Shown here: positions 1-8,667 of the stretch, one piece after another | Layout: every line of letters begins with the position of its first letter | Numbering within the stretch: the first letter of the stretch is position 1 | Assembly (NCBI GenBank): GCA_031263835.1 | Contig: JAISEZ010000195.1 | Coordinates: 1 to 11,444, forward strand | Length of the DNA stretch: 11,444 nt | Origin: Tannerella sp. | GTDB taxonomy: Bacteria; Bacteroidota; Bacteroidia; Bacteroidales; Tannerellaceae | Direction: 5' to 3' | Translations under genes and position numbers: made by a program | Notes under the pieces: generated by a model | Database searches by the model: none | Told to the model about the DNA's origin: nothing | The model's input: only the letters and a program-made list of their open reading frames with translations

Positions 1-20
1 CTCCGTGTCTCCGTGTTAAT
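1..20. repeat. Partial CACGGAG-type intergenic repeat at left edge
   Basis: The first bases read CTCCGTGTCTCCGTGTTAAT. They match one arm of the imperfect inverted repeat at 11158-11238, whose right arm also contains CTCCGTGT followed by a second TCCGT step and then an AT-rich end. Only one arm is visible here; the partner would lie left of the window. The element is non-coding and its role is unknown. The call rests on similarity to the copy near the right edge and on the general abundance of CACGGAG-type repeats in environmental bacterial genomes, recalled rather than searched. Confidence 0.55.
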
Positions 21-52
21 ATTATATTTTCCATATTTATGAACAAAACCAT

Positions 53-105
53 CGCCTTCCGGCGTCAGGCCTTCACTTGATGACATTGGGCTACGCCTGC
101 GGCGT
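53..105. repeat. Hairpin-core-hairpin repeat unit, copy 1
   Basis: This unit is the most complete example of a four-member family. It starts with a small hairpin, CGCC-TTCC-GGCG (53-64). The shared core follows at 71-90 and contains TTGATGACATTGG. It ends with a second hairpin, ACGCC-TGC-GGCGT (93-105). Read on the minus strand, the first hairpin has a GGAA loop, a GNRA-type tetraloop that is stable in RNA. It lies about 175 bp beyond the sprA stop. The layout resembles REP/BIME-type elements, but no transposase is in the window and the family assignment is inference. Confidence 0.6.
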
Positions 106-240
106 GATGCGACAAACTGAAATGCACCCAATTCACCCGGTAAAGAGGGAAAGCAATTAAATTTTCTATGCCGGCGAATGACTCGGTAGCGACACTAAGT
201 GCGGTAACGACAGCTTTAATCATTCATCATTCCCATGTTG

Positions 241-276
241 GACGCCTTCCGGCGTCAACCCTTAAGTTGATGACCC
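241..276. repeat. Truncated repeat unit (copy 2) just past the sprA stop
   Basis: A perfect hairpin, GACGCC-TTCC-GGCGTC (241-256), is followed by a core piece at 261-276 that keeps TTGATGAC but loses ATTGG. The second hairpin is missing and the unit ends 2 bp from the sprA stop codon. In the sprA transcript the hairpin would form about 22 nt after the stop, with a GGAA tetraloop. It could protect the 3' end or help end transcription, but no U-run follows, so a classical intrinsic terminator is not supported. Confidence 0.55.
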
Positions 277-278
277 TT

Positions 279-3200
279 TTATTGTGCGAGGGACATGCGG
301 AGGCTGATGCCGTAGTTGGAGTTGGAGGTGGGGTAGGAGGCGCTGGAGACGAGCGGACGGTTGATTTGCTGGTCGTAGAAGGCGCGAATGGTGACGGCTT
401 TGCTGAAGGCGTAGTCGGCCGAGAACTGCATGCTCAGCACCGAAGCGCCCTGCGTCATCTGGGCGGACATGTCTTCGATTTTGCGAATCAGCGACTGGTT
501 GGTGCGTTGCGAGAGATCCAGACGTACGGTCAGGTCGTTGTTGAAATCGCCCTTCTTTTTCCGCTTCAGCACCCGGTTGAAGTCCGCATATTTGTATCCG
601 ATGCTCAGCGTGATGTCGTCGGAAACGGTCTCCACCACCTGAAAGGAAGATATGTTCAGGCTGATGTTCCGTATTTTCTGTATTTTGGCGCCGGCGGTCA
701 TGTTGTTGAGCAGGGTGGCGTCGAGGCCGATCAGCGGGCTGAACTGCTCGTTGAAGCTGACGGTGGAAATCTCGAAGGCGGACGAGGGCGTCGGGTCGCC
801 GCTGAAGACGTCGCGCACGAATCCGAATCCGTCGCCGGCATTGACCCAGTTCAGGTAGGAGTTGTAAGTCCCGACCGAATAGACGCAACGGTACTGGTGG
901 GTCAGCAGCAGCGATTTGAACCAGTCCTTGATCAGGGGGAAACGGATCAGGCCGTCGTACGAAACTTTCCAGTTGGGCAACAGGCCGGTGATGGCGGGGA
1001 AGGGCGTCAGTCCGACGCGGCCGGCGTCCTTTCCGGTGTAAGCGGCGATGAAGGCCGGGATCAGTACGTCCGGCGAGTTGGCGCGGACGGCGCCTCTGGA
1101 GGGGCTGTAGGGTTGTCCGGCCAGGGAGGTGCCCTCCAGAAAGCCGTGTTCGGGATAGCGTGTGCCGGCATAGCGGTTTTCGAGGCGCGAGGCAATCATC
1201 TCCCGGTTGCTCACGAAACGGTCGAAGGTCTTCGAACGGTAGCCGTCTCTTGCGTCGCCCAGGCTCGCAAACATGCCGCCAAAGGTGATGGTGGTCATGG
1301 TGAATGTGCCGCCGTAGGTCGTCGGCATACCTTTATACATATACCGTATCTCGGTGTCGCGCGTATCGACCCAGCGTGCGTCGAGGTCGATTTTCATGCC
1401 GGAGAACGGTTCCAGCGTGGCCATGCCGGAAAAGGTCTTCGCGCTGTTGAGCATGGCCGGGGTGATGTTTTCTTCGCTCATGATCATCCAGTTGTTATCG
1501 ACGGCTTTGGCGACGTAGCTCTCGCGGACGTCGCCCAGCGCAAATCCCCAGCCGGGAGCCGTCCCGAAGGGCGTGGTCGCCTGCCCCAGCCAGTCGCCGA
1601 CGGTGGGATGGAAGCCGGGCAGCCGCATCCCGTCGGTCAGGGAGTACTGGATGTTGACGCGGCGGACGGACATGAGGAAGCGTGTGCCGTATTCGGCGAT
1701 TTTCGTCAGGGCGTTTTCCGCCGGCGGCGGGCCGGGATACAGCGTCAGTTTCAGCGTGACGGAATCGCGGTTCAGGATGCGGACGCGCGCGTAGTCAATG
1801 GCCTTGAAACGGACGCGGTAGATGGAACTGTCCGACGTGCGGCGGGCGGTGAGGTGGATTTTCTTGTTCACCAGCCCGTGGGGGACGATTACGTCGCTGT
1901 CGGGACTTAACGTGACCGTGGTTTCAAACTTGACGCGCGGCTTCTTCTCGGTGCTGGCGCCGCCGCGCGGGTTGCGCTGCTGGGGGGGAGGCGTCTGCAC
2001 GGTCGAGGAACTGAACTTCTGGTTGACCTTCTTCAGGAAGTTGCTTTTGTTGTAGAGCGACAGCAGATTCAGGCTGCCCTGAAAATTGAGCTGCCGCTGG
2101 TTGCGGATGGCGTTGCCGGTTTCGACCTCCTCGTCGATGAAGGCGCCGCGTTCCCAGTTGTACGAAGCGTCGTAGGAGATGTTGCTGCTTATCCAGTCCA
2201 GTATGGGGAAATACTGTAGCGGCATGGTGTAGGTCACGTTCACCCGCTGGTCGTAGAGCAGGGGCTGTCCCATATCGGCGATGCTCTTCAGCACGGAATC
2301 TTTCCAGACCTTATACTGGTCCGGATTCAGTTTCTTGTTGACCTGCATGTATGGCTCTTCAATCCGGGCATTTGTGTTGGATGAAAATTCGGCGTTCAGG
2401 TTGTTCAGCGGACTCCAGCGGACGTTGAATCCCCTGTCCCAGTAAAAACTCTGGTTGAACGAAGGAATCAGGTTGTTTCTGCCGGTGTTCAGGTTGCTCA
2501 TGTCGCGCAACTGCAATTCGTAGTAATTGCGCAGCATGGAACTCTGGAAACCGAGGCTGGAGGGCAGGTAACTCAGCGCAAACTGTTTGATGTAGCGGGT
2601 ATAGGGGCTGTTGCTCTCCAGCTTGGCGAAAGGCGCCAGCGGACGGGCATACGGCGTATAGCCGTATCTCAGGTTTCCCTGATAATTCTTCGTCGTTTCA
2701 TACTCGGTTTCGGGATTGGTACGCTTGTTTTCGCTGAAGGCATAGCTGAACGAGAAGTTGGCCGGATCGTAAGGCATCGGATTCTTGCTTCTTATGCCTA
2801 TCTGCATATTGTTCATGGAGATGCTCCTGAGGGAAATCTGGTCCTGCGAGAAGCCCTTAATCGAATCCTTTTCCGCTTTCGTCGCGACGGCGTCCAGCGC
2901 ATCCTGCAGCAGAATATCCTGGTCCAGCGGATTGTATTTGGGCGACGTCGTCTCGCGCGAAACGGCGTAATACAGCGGGAGATTCACCTGCGCCTTTTCG
3001 GGGAAAAACTTGCCCAGCTGCACGGTTGCCGTGACGGCATACTGCGTATAATCGTTCATGCTGCGTTCGCCAATCGACTGGTCCAGCCCTCCGAACCCGA
3101 CGGTTTCGATGCGTCCGCTGGCATTCATCGTTCCCAGGTCGGACAGGGCGATATTCAAATTGCCATTGGCCGCCCAGCCGCCGTCCTCGTCAAAATCGGT

Positions 3201-6200
3201 CATGCGGAGTTCATTCACCCATACCTCCCCGCTCTTGAGGTCTTTTGAATTGTTGCGTACGCCAATCATAACGGTTTTCACCTCGGCCAGACTCGGATTC
3301 CCGACCACGCTGATTTTATTCCGCGTATTCTCCGGGTCAAATTCCGAATAGACGGTATAGAACGTGACGCCGGCTTCGCCGTTCCGTTTGGCGCGGTTGC
3401 GCTTCACCTTCAGGTTGGTCAGTACGTCCGTGCTGAAATTAATCATGTTGTCCGCCGGCCAGACGATGGCCCGGTCAGCCTCGTTGTCGGTATATCCGCC
3501 GGGCGGCGCGGGCGGCGTCAGGCTCAGCGGCACTTCATACTCGTAGTAATTGTTCTTGTAGTCCGACCCCATGCGCATGAAGACGGACAATTCCCCGTTG
3601 CTCAGTTCGGTTGCATCGTCCGCAATCAACTGCTCCGCATGGACAAAAAGCTGCAACCGCTTGTAGCGGCGCAGGTCGTAAGCGGCAGTCTTGTAGATGG
3701 CTCTTGCGTCCTGCGAACCGAGGTTCGTGACCTTCATCGAGAGCGCCTGTTCGTTTTGCTGGACAAGCTGCGACTGGTTGGGGTCAATCATCCGCGTGAC
3801 GCCCGGCGGCAAGATGTAGTTCACCGGCAGCCGGTCGCCGTTTTCCTCGATATTGACGGACATGACGTCCAGCCGGCCGGCGGAAGGCGCCGCATTCGGG
3901 CCGGACAGGTCCTGCGCGTAAACCCGCCAGTCGCCGCGCACCAGCGCAAACGTTCCGAAGCGCAGGTAGGTCGTCTCCCTGAATCCCGTCATATACACGC
4001 GCATGAACCGGATGGTCTTGAAATCCTGAATCGTCCCGATTTTCCGCAGAAATTCCTTCACCGGTATTTTGAACTGGTACCAGTTGACGTTCTCGGTCGT
4101 TCCGTTCGCCAGTTTCACGTTGACCGCCCGTTTATTCACGATGTGGTTTTGTCCTTCGCTCATGTCTTCGGGACGGATGGAGACTTTGTATTCGTAATAT
4201 TTCTCGTTCTCGTTGAGCGTATTGTCCTGATTCAGGTCTTCCACGTCGGGAATCATTTTGGCGGAGACGTCGTACCGTTCGGGCGAATCTTCCGACGCCG
4301 TAGAGTTGCCTTCCGTCCCGTTGTAATGCTTGTAGCGGGTGAGGATGTCCACCTGGTCCCGGTCAAAGTCCGAACCCCTGAAGTAATGATAGTTGTCGCC
4401 GGCCGGGTCGTTCAGCGGCGAAAACGGGTCGGCGGTCATCCGCATCTGCGCTTCGGGCGAGAGTTTGCTTTGCAGCTGCTCCAGGTATTGCTGATAGGCA
4501 GGGAAACGCTTTTCTTCTTCGGTGGAGAGGCCGTTCAGTCCGACGTCCTGCAGACCGCGCGTACCGGGGGTGTTGTCGAACGCATAGACGGTGCTCTGCT
4601 GGCGGGGCACCTTCCCCCAGACCGTCGTGTCAACCATATTCGTGCTGCCGTCAACCGGCAAACCGTTTTCAAAAAACTTCTTCTCGTCGCGGAGGATGTC
4701 TTCCGACACTTCGCCAAGGTTGAAATACAGGTCGCCGCCCGTGGCCGATTCCCGGTTGTAGATGAACGGGTCCATCATCCAGAACTCGATGTATTCGATG
4801 TTGGCCACCTCGAAATCGCTCTGCTCGATGCGCCGCATCATGCCGCCCCATCGCTTTTCGGGCCGGGCCAGGCGGCCGTCGGACAGGATATTGTCGGCGT
4901 CCAGATTGTACGGCCCGCGCTCCTCCGGATAGTAGGCGAGATTCAGGACATACAGCGAATTGTTTTCGTTGTAGGTCAGTTCCTTTCTGGGGAACAGTTC
5001 TTCATACCTGACCGCCCGCACGTAGTGGTTCGACAGGTCGTTGTCGTTCAGGTGCGAGGGGCGGAGGGAGGAGTTTTTGCGCGTAAAGATGCCGTCGATG
5101 TAATACCATGCAAACAGCGCCCGGTTCTTTCCGTAATCCACGTTGTTGACCAGCGAGGCTTCCGGGAAAAGCGCATCCGCCGAATTGTCATACGGTACGC
5201 TGGCCAAAGCCCACGGATACGGATTCAGCAGGTCGAACTGGCTCTGGGTCGATTCGAAGTCGTCCAGATAGGAATATTGACCGGTGTATTTGCTTTCGTA
5301 ATGACCGGCAATCAGGTGCGCAAATTCCGCGTTGAGGTTGATGCGGCTGGGTTGCGTCAGGTTCAGCAGCGGCAGCCTGTCCACGAAATTGGTCAGCCAC
5401 TGACTTTCCGTCTGGTAGGACAGGTTCGTTCCCCACAGCGTGTTCTTGATGGATTCGTCGCCCATGGCCGTTTTGGTGGTTACCGGCATCTCGGACAGGT
5501 GCATGATGGTGGCGCCCATCGTGAAGTTTTTCGAAAACTCGTACTGCAGGTCCATACCCATCATGGTCTTGCGCTGCATGGTGTAGGTGGACTGGTTTTC
5601 CAGCGCCACGCGGACGGGCTTGCCGCTGGTGATGATGTTTTCGTTCAGGATGGTGACGATGCCGGAGATATAATCAACCGTATAATCCACGTTCTCAATC
5701 AGCGGACTGCCGCCCGCCGTCACGACGACCGAGCCTCGCGCCACGTTGGTTGCTCCCAGCTGAATCTCGGACGAGGAGGACGACCTGTATTCGCCGCGGA
5801 GAATAAACTTGTTTTTTTCGGCAATCTGCTGCGCGATGGTCAGGGTAGAGTCATACAGTTCCTGAAACACGTACTTGTCTGCAAGGGCGTCGTTGCCGAT
5901 GGCCCTGCGGAGATGGGAACCGAACGGCTCGACCACGGGGAAAATAATCCTTCCGTAGTCGGTCTGAATCGTATAATCTTCCAGAAAGTCGAAGAAGCCG
6001 TTCGGATGCGGTTCGTTGTTCGCGTCCAGGCGGTCGAGATTCATGACGCGCAGCAGAATCTGGTTGGCGATGTTGCCCTCCGGAATGGCGTTGATGTACA
6101 CGCCCGACGTGTCGCTCTGGTACAGAATATCCAGGCGAAACTTGTCCTTCTGCACGGAATTGGCGTAGGGCAGCAGATAGACGTTTCTCATCATCAAATG

Positions 6201-7763
6201 CCAGAAAGGCATGGACGGCGACAGGCTGGTGCCCTTCAGCAGCTTGAGGTACAGACAGCTGTTCGTATTTTCCGAATTGTCCGTCGAAAACTCGCCGACC
6301 TGATATACATTTCCGTTGTATGTATATTCATAGGCTACCGCCAGCACTTCGTCGGGCTGAAGCTTCGCCTGCAGAGAGATATATCCCAGCTGCTTGTTGT
6401 ATTTGTATTCGTTATATTCCAGCCGGCGGGCGCTTTCTATCTTTTCATAATCCATTCCTCCGTCGATAAACTGGTTCAGCGTCTGCGTCACCGTGCCGAT
6501 TTCACGCGCCGCGGCATAGGCGGAACTGTTCAGCGTCCGGTATAGCGTGTTGGCTTCGTTGTGGGGAACTTCCAGCGAACCGATGGGCTGAAACTGGGGG
6601 TTGGAAATGTGCCGGTTTTCTCCCAGGTCGGAGAACGCCACGATGTTGCGCGACTGGTTATAGTTGCTGCGCTTGTTGGTAATCCACACTTCAATCCGGT
6701 TGATGGTCACGGAGGAAGAGATGTAAGGCAGTTTGGACATGGCCTGGTCGTAATGTTCCCGGAAATAGAAACCCAGGAAAAAGTGACGGTTTTCGTCGTA
6801 CTGGTCAATGTGCAGCTCATAGTTTTTCGTCTGGGCGCCGCCTTTGGAGGTGACCGTCTGGCTCTCGGAATTTTGCTGTGCCAGCAGGGCATTGACGCGG
6901 AGCTTGCCGAACTGCAGTTCGGTACGGAGGCCAAACAGCGCCGCGCCGCCGCGTATCAGCGAGTTGCCGGTGGCCAGACTCACGTTGCCCCCTTCGAGTT
7001 TCTTGACAATTTCGTCTTCTTCGCCGCTGTATCCCAGATTCAGGCGCGAGGCGTCGAAGCCGAACGTCGATTCGGTGTTGTAGTTCAGCGTGGAATTGAT
7101 TTTGGTGCCGACCGACGCCTGCATGCTTACCTGGATGTTCGTATCGAAATTGAAATACGTCCGGCTGCGCGAACGTTCCGGCAGGGAGGGATTTTTCGTG
7201 CTGCTGTTTTTCATCCCCAGAATCACCTCGCCCGAGCCTTGCGTCTTCATGCGTACGCCGCCCGGGCCGAACAGCTTCTCGGCCGGGCCGAGGTTGAACT
7301 GCATGTCGGACAGGCTGAACCCGCCGCTCTTTTCGTTCCTGAAATTCTCTTCGTTCCGCTGCCGGTAATAGGCGCGCATGGACTCCATCAGGCTGTAGTC
7401 CTGGTATTCCTCCGGCGTCAGCGTGATGGGCGTTTCGATTTCCATGTCGCCGACTTTGGTACGGATGATGTACATGCCCGTATGCAAGTCGTATTCCACC
7501 ACCGTTTTCAGGTTTTCCGGGTCCTGCAGGTCGGCCGGGGACTGCTCCACCAGGTCCCTTTTGTATTCGCGGGCAGTCGTTCTGGAGACCGGGTAGCGCG
7601 ACTTGACGGTATCTGCGGGTGCGGGAGGCTGTTCGGCGCGCACGGTTTCCTGCTGGGCGTGCGCGCCGGGGATGCCAACAACCGCACCCGACAGCATCAC
7701 GGCCAACAGTCCTGCTACATACCTGCGCCCGACGTGTGAACGATGTCCGACCTTCCTTTCCAT
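279..7763 (-). CDS. sprA: SprA/Sov, T9SS outer-membrane translocon
   Basis: The 2494-residue product matches the length of SprA of Flavobacterium johnsoniae and Sov of Porphyromonas gingivalis (about 2400-2500). SprA is a giant single-chain beta-barrel that passes folded proteins with C-terminal sorting signals across the outer membrane. A signal peptide is clear: RR at 13-14, a hydrophobic stretch to about 34 and an AHA|QQ cleavage site near 36/37. Family blocks include the GNV region (259-261), the HFFLGFYFREHY and RIEVWITN blocks (about 327-364), the WGGMMRRIEQSDFE block from 972, SGEVWVNELRM around W1515, and a C-terminus with PTSNSNYGISLRMSLAQ. A proline- and basic-rich linker near 1920 contains a C7 run. 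The frame is intact throughout. The ATG at 7763 overlaps the ruvA stop (TAATG) and directly precedes the signal peptide, which supports this start; no Shine-Dalgarno is evident, so translation is probably coupled to ruvA. Family assignment is from recalled sequence blocks, and I am very sure of it. Confidence 0.97.
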   Translation of the reverse strand: MERKVGHRSHVGRRYVAGLLAVMLSGAVVGIPGAHAQQETVRAEQPPAPADTVKSRYPVSRTTAREYKRDLVEQSPADLQDPENLKTVVEYDLHTGMYIIRTKVGDMEIETPITLTPEEYQDYSLMESMRAYYRQRNEENFRNEKSGGFSLSDMQFNLGPAEKLFGPGGVRMKTQGSGEVILGMKNSSTKNPSLPERSRSRTYFNFDTNIQVSMQASVGTKINSTLNYNTESTFGFDASRLNLGYSGEEDEIVKKLEGGNVSLATGNSLIRGGAALFGLRTELQFGKLRVNALLAQQNSESQTVTSKGGAQTKNYELHIDQYDENRHFFLGFYFREHYDQAMSKLPYISSSVTINRIEVWITNKRSNYNQSRNIVAFSDLGENRHISNPQFQPIGSLEVPHNEANTLYRTLNSSAYAAAREIGTVTQTLNQFIDGGMDYEKIESARRLEYNEYKYNKQLGYISLQAKLQPDEVLAVAYEYTYNGNVYQVGEFSTDNSENTNSCLYLKLLKGTSLSPSMPFWHLMMRNVYLLPYANSVQKDKFRLDILYQSDTSGVYINAIPEGNIANQILLRVMNLDRLDANNEPHPNGFFDFLEDYTIQTDYGRIIFPVVEPFGSHLRRAIGNDALADKYVFQELYDSTLTIAQQIAEKNKFILRGEYRSSSSSEIQLGATNVARGSVVVTAGGSPLIENVDYTVDYISGIVTILNENIITSGKPVRVALENQSTYTMQRKTMMGMDLQYEFSKNFTMGATIMHLSEMPVTTKTAMGDESIKNTLWGTNLSYQTESQWLTNFVDRLPLLNLTQPSRINLNAEFAHLIAGHYESKYTGQYSYLDDFESTQSQFDLLNPYPWALASVPYDNSADALFPEASLVNNVDYGKNRALFAWYYIDGIFTRKNSSLRPSHLNDNDLSNHYVRAVRYEELFPRKELTYNENNSLYVLNLAYYPEERGPYNLDADNILSDGRLARPEKRWGGMMRRIEQSDFEVANIEYIEFWMMDPFIYNRESATGGDLYFNLGEVSEDILRDEKKFFENGLPVDGSTNMVDTTVWGKVPRQQSTVYAFDNTPGTRGLQDVGLNGLSTEEEKRFPAYQQYLEQLQSKLSPEAQMRMTADPFSPLNDPAGDNYHYFRGSDFDRDQVDILTRYKHYNGTEGNSTASEDSPERYDVSAKMIPDVEDLNQDNTLNENEKYYEYKVSIRPEDMSEGQNHIVNKRAVNVKLANGTTENVNWYQFKIPVKEFLRKIGTIQDFKTIRFMRVYMTGFRETTYLRFGTFALVRGDWRVYAQDLSGPNAAPSAGRLDVMSVNIEENGDRLPVNYILPPGVTRMIDPNQSQLVQQNEQALSMKVTNLGSQDARAIYKTAAYDLRRYKRLQLFVHAEQLIADDATELSNGELSVFMRMGSDYKNNYYEYEVPLSLTPPAPPGGYTDNEADRAIVWPADNMINFSTDVLTNLKVKRNRAKRNGEAGVTFYTVYSEFDPENTRNKISVVGNPSLAEVKTVMIGVRNNSKDLKSGEVWVNELRMTDFDEDGGWAANGNLNIALSDLGTMNASGRIETVGFGGLDQSIGERSMNDYTQYAVTATVQLGKFFPEKAQVNLPLYYAVSRETTSPKYNPLDQDILLQDALDAVATKAEKDSIKGFSQDQISLRSISMNNMQIGIRSKNPMPYDPANFSFSYAFSENKRTNPETEYETTKNYQGNLRYGYTPYARPLAPFAKLESNSPYTRYIKQFALSYLPSSLGFQSSMLRNYYELQLRDMSNLNTGRNNLIPSFNQSFYWDRGFNVRWSPLNNLNAEFSSNTNARIEEPYMQVNKKLNPDQYKVWKDSVLKSIADMGQPLLYDQRVNVTYTMPLQYFPILDWISSNISYDASYNWERGAFIDEEVETGNAIRNQRQLNFQGSLNLLSLYNKSNFLKKVNQKFSSSTVQTPPPQQRNPRGGASTEKKPRVKFETTVTLSPDSDVIVPHGLVNKKIHLTARRTSDSSIYRVRFKAIDYARVRILNRDSVTLKLTLYPGPPPAENALTKIAEYGTRFLMSVRRVNIQYSLTDGMRLPGFHPTVGDWLGQATTPFGTAPGWGFALGDVRESYVAKAVDNNWMIMSEENITPAMLNSAKTFSGMATLEPFSGMKIDLDARWVDTRDTEIRYMYKGMPTTYGGTFTMTTITFGGMFASLGDARDGYRSKTFDRFVSNREMIASRLENRYAGTRYPEHGFLEGTSLAGQPYSPSRGAVRANSPDVLIPAFIAAYTGKDAGRVGLTPFPAITGLLPNWKVSYDGLIRFPLIKDWFKSLLLTHQYRCVYSVGTYNSYLNWVNAGDGFGFVRDVFSGDPTPSSAFEISTVSFNEQFSPLIGLDATLLNNMTAGAKIQKIRNISLNISSFQVVETVSDDITLSIGYKYADFNRVLKRKKKGDFNNDLTVRLDLSQRTNQSLIRKIEDMSAQMTQGASVLSMQFSADYAFSKAVTIRAFYDQQINRPLVSSASYPTSNSNYGISLRMSLAQ

Positions 7764-8362
7764 TAAAGCATTTTGAGCGCCGTCTTGATAAGCTGTTCCA
7801 CGGTAATATCCGGTTTTCCGGACGATTTCTTCAGGATAGTTTGCACCGCTTTCTGCGAAGCGGCTTTCTGGAATCCGAGCATGACCAGCGCGGAGACGGC
7901 CTCGTCGGCCGTTTCGCCGTACCCCGGTGCAACCGCGGCGCTGTCGCTCGCCTTTCCTGCGGCCGTTTTCACCTTATTCTTCAAATCGACAATGACGCGC
8001 TGCGCCGTCTTCGAACCGATGCCCTTGACCGTCGTCAACACCTGTTCATTACCGGCGGCGATGGTATCAATCAGTTCGGCCGGCGGCATGGACGACAGAA
8101 TCATCCGCGCCGTGTTCGGCCCGACGCCGGATACGGAAATCAGCAGCAGGAACACTTCCCGTTCCTCTCTGGTAGCAAAACCGTACAGCAGACGGGCGTC
8201 TTCGCGAATCACTTCGCAGGTGTAAATTTTCCCCGACGACTGATTCCGGTATGCGCCGTATGTCGTCAGCGAAATATGGATTTCATAGCCTACGCCGCAG
8301 CAATCCATCACCATCCGCGCGGGAGAAAGTTCCACAATGTCCCCTTTTATATAGTCAATCAT
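7763..8362 (-). CDS. ruvA: Holliday junction branch migration protein RuvA
   Basis: At 199 residues this is normal RuvA length. RuvA tetramers bind four-way DNA junctions in the cytoplasm and load the RuvB motor for branch migration, with RuvC resolving the junction. Domain I (OB fold) is about 1-62 and includes [11 protein letters not shown]54 and D55 match the acidic pin of E. coli RuvA (E55, D56). Domain II has two helix-hairpin-helix motifs, [16 protein letters not shown] (GVG 79-81) and [19 protein letters not shown] (GIG 114-116). A flexible linker, about 133-149, leads to domain III (150-199), which contacts RuvB. The stop overlaps the sprA start by one base, so the two form an operon; ruvB and ruvC are not in the window. 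No Shine-Dalgarno is visible before the ATG, only an A-rich AAAAATCGG, which is normal for Bacteroidetes. Confidence 0.98.
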   Translation of the reverse strand: MIDYIKGDIVELSPARMVMDCCGVGYEIHISLTTYGAYRNQSSGKIYTCEVIREDARLLYGFATREEREVFLLLISVSGVGPNTARMILSSMPPAELIDTIAAGNEQVLTTVKGIGSKTAQRVIVDLKNKVKTAAGKASDSAAVAPGYGETADEAVSALVMLGFQKAASQKAVQTILKKSSGKPDITVEQLIKTALKML

Positions 8363-8619
8363 TCCGATTTTTCATTTGAACCATTGACTACATAACGAAA
8401 AAAAAGAAGAAAGCGTATATTTCGGACACAAAGAATGATACATTCATCAGACAGAGGCCTGCGGTCATACTGCCGACAGCCGCAACCGCCGCCGCCGTGT
8501 ATCATTCCAAACGGCCGGGGGCATCCGTAATGGCCAACGGCTACGCTCAAGGACTTCGATGCACGGGATGACCCGATTCATCCACCAGCCTGTTCACGAA
8601 AATCACAGGATGGCAAGCG
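8363..8619. other. Region upstream of ruvA with a spaced 10-bp inverted repeat
   Basis: These 257 bp must hold the promoter of the ruvA-sprA unit unless it starts further upstream. A perfect inverted repeat, GAATGATACA at 8433-8442 and TGTATCATTC at 8498-8507, encloses 55 bp that contain a (CCG)4 run (8486-8497). An A8 run (8398-8405; T8 in the ruvA sense) lies between the repeat and ruvA. The 10-bp arms could be an operator or the stem of a leader RNA. I found no convincing Bacteroidetes promoter (TTTG and TAnnTTTG at proper spacing). Small frames here use TTG starts, resemble no family and are not annotated. Confidence 0.35.
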
Positions 8620-8667
8620 CAGCCTGCGCCCAATGTTATCAAGTCAAGGGCTGAAATGCCGTACGGC
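8617..8667 (-). repeat. Hairpin-core-hairpin repeat unit, copy 3 (left end of the long inverted repeat)
   Basis: This unit is in the opposite orientation to copies 1, 2 and 4. On the plus strand it begins with GCGCA-GCC-TGCGC (8617-8629), continues through the core in reverse complement (CCCAATGTTATCAAGT, with one change from the usual GTCAT) and ends in the perfect palindrome GCCGTACGGC (8658-8667). It forms the outer part of the left arm of the 8620-8986 element, pairing with copy 4. Confidence 0.55.

Noticed and set aside
106..240. Possible small gene between the two repeat units past sprA
   Set aside because: No frame with a convincing start, length or ribosome-binding site was found; nothing else is recognisable there.
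241..256. Intrinsic terminator for sprA
   Set aside because: The hairpin is good (6-bp stem, GGAA loop in the sprA sense), but the sequence after it (CAACATGGGAATG) has no U-run. Kept only as part of a repeat.
3639..6545. Very long open frame on the plus strand (about 968 codons), with two further long ones at 168-1910 and 6561-7739
   Set aside because: All three are exactly codon-aligned antisense to sprA. They stay open because the GC-leaning sprA codons rarely use TTA, CTA or TCA. The products are rich in V, G, R, H and Q with no recognisable domain.
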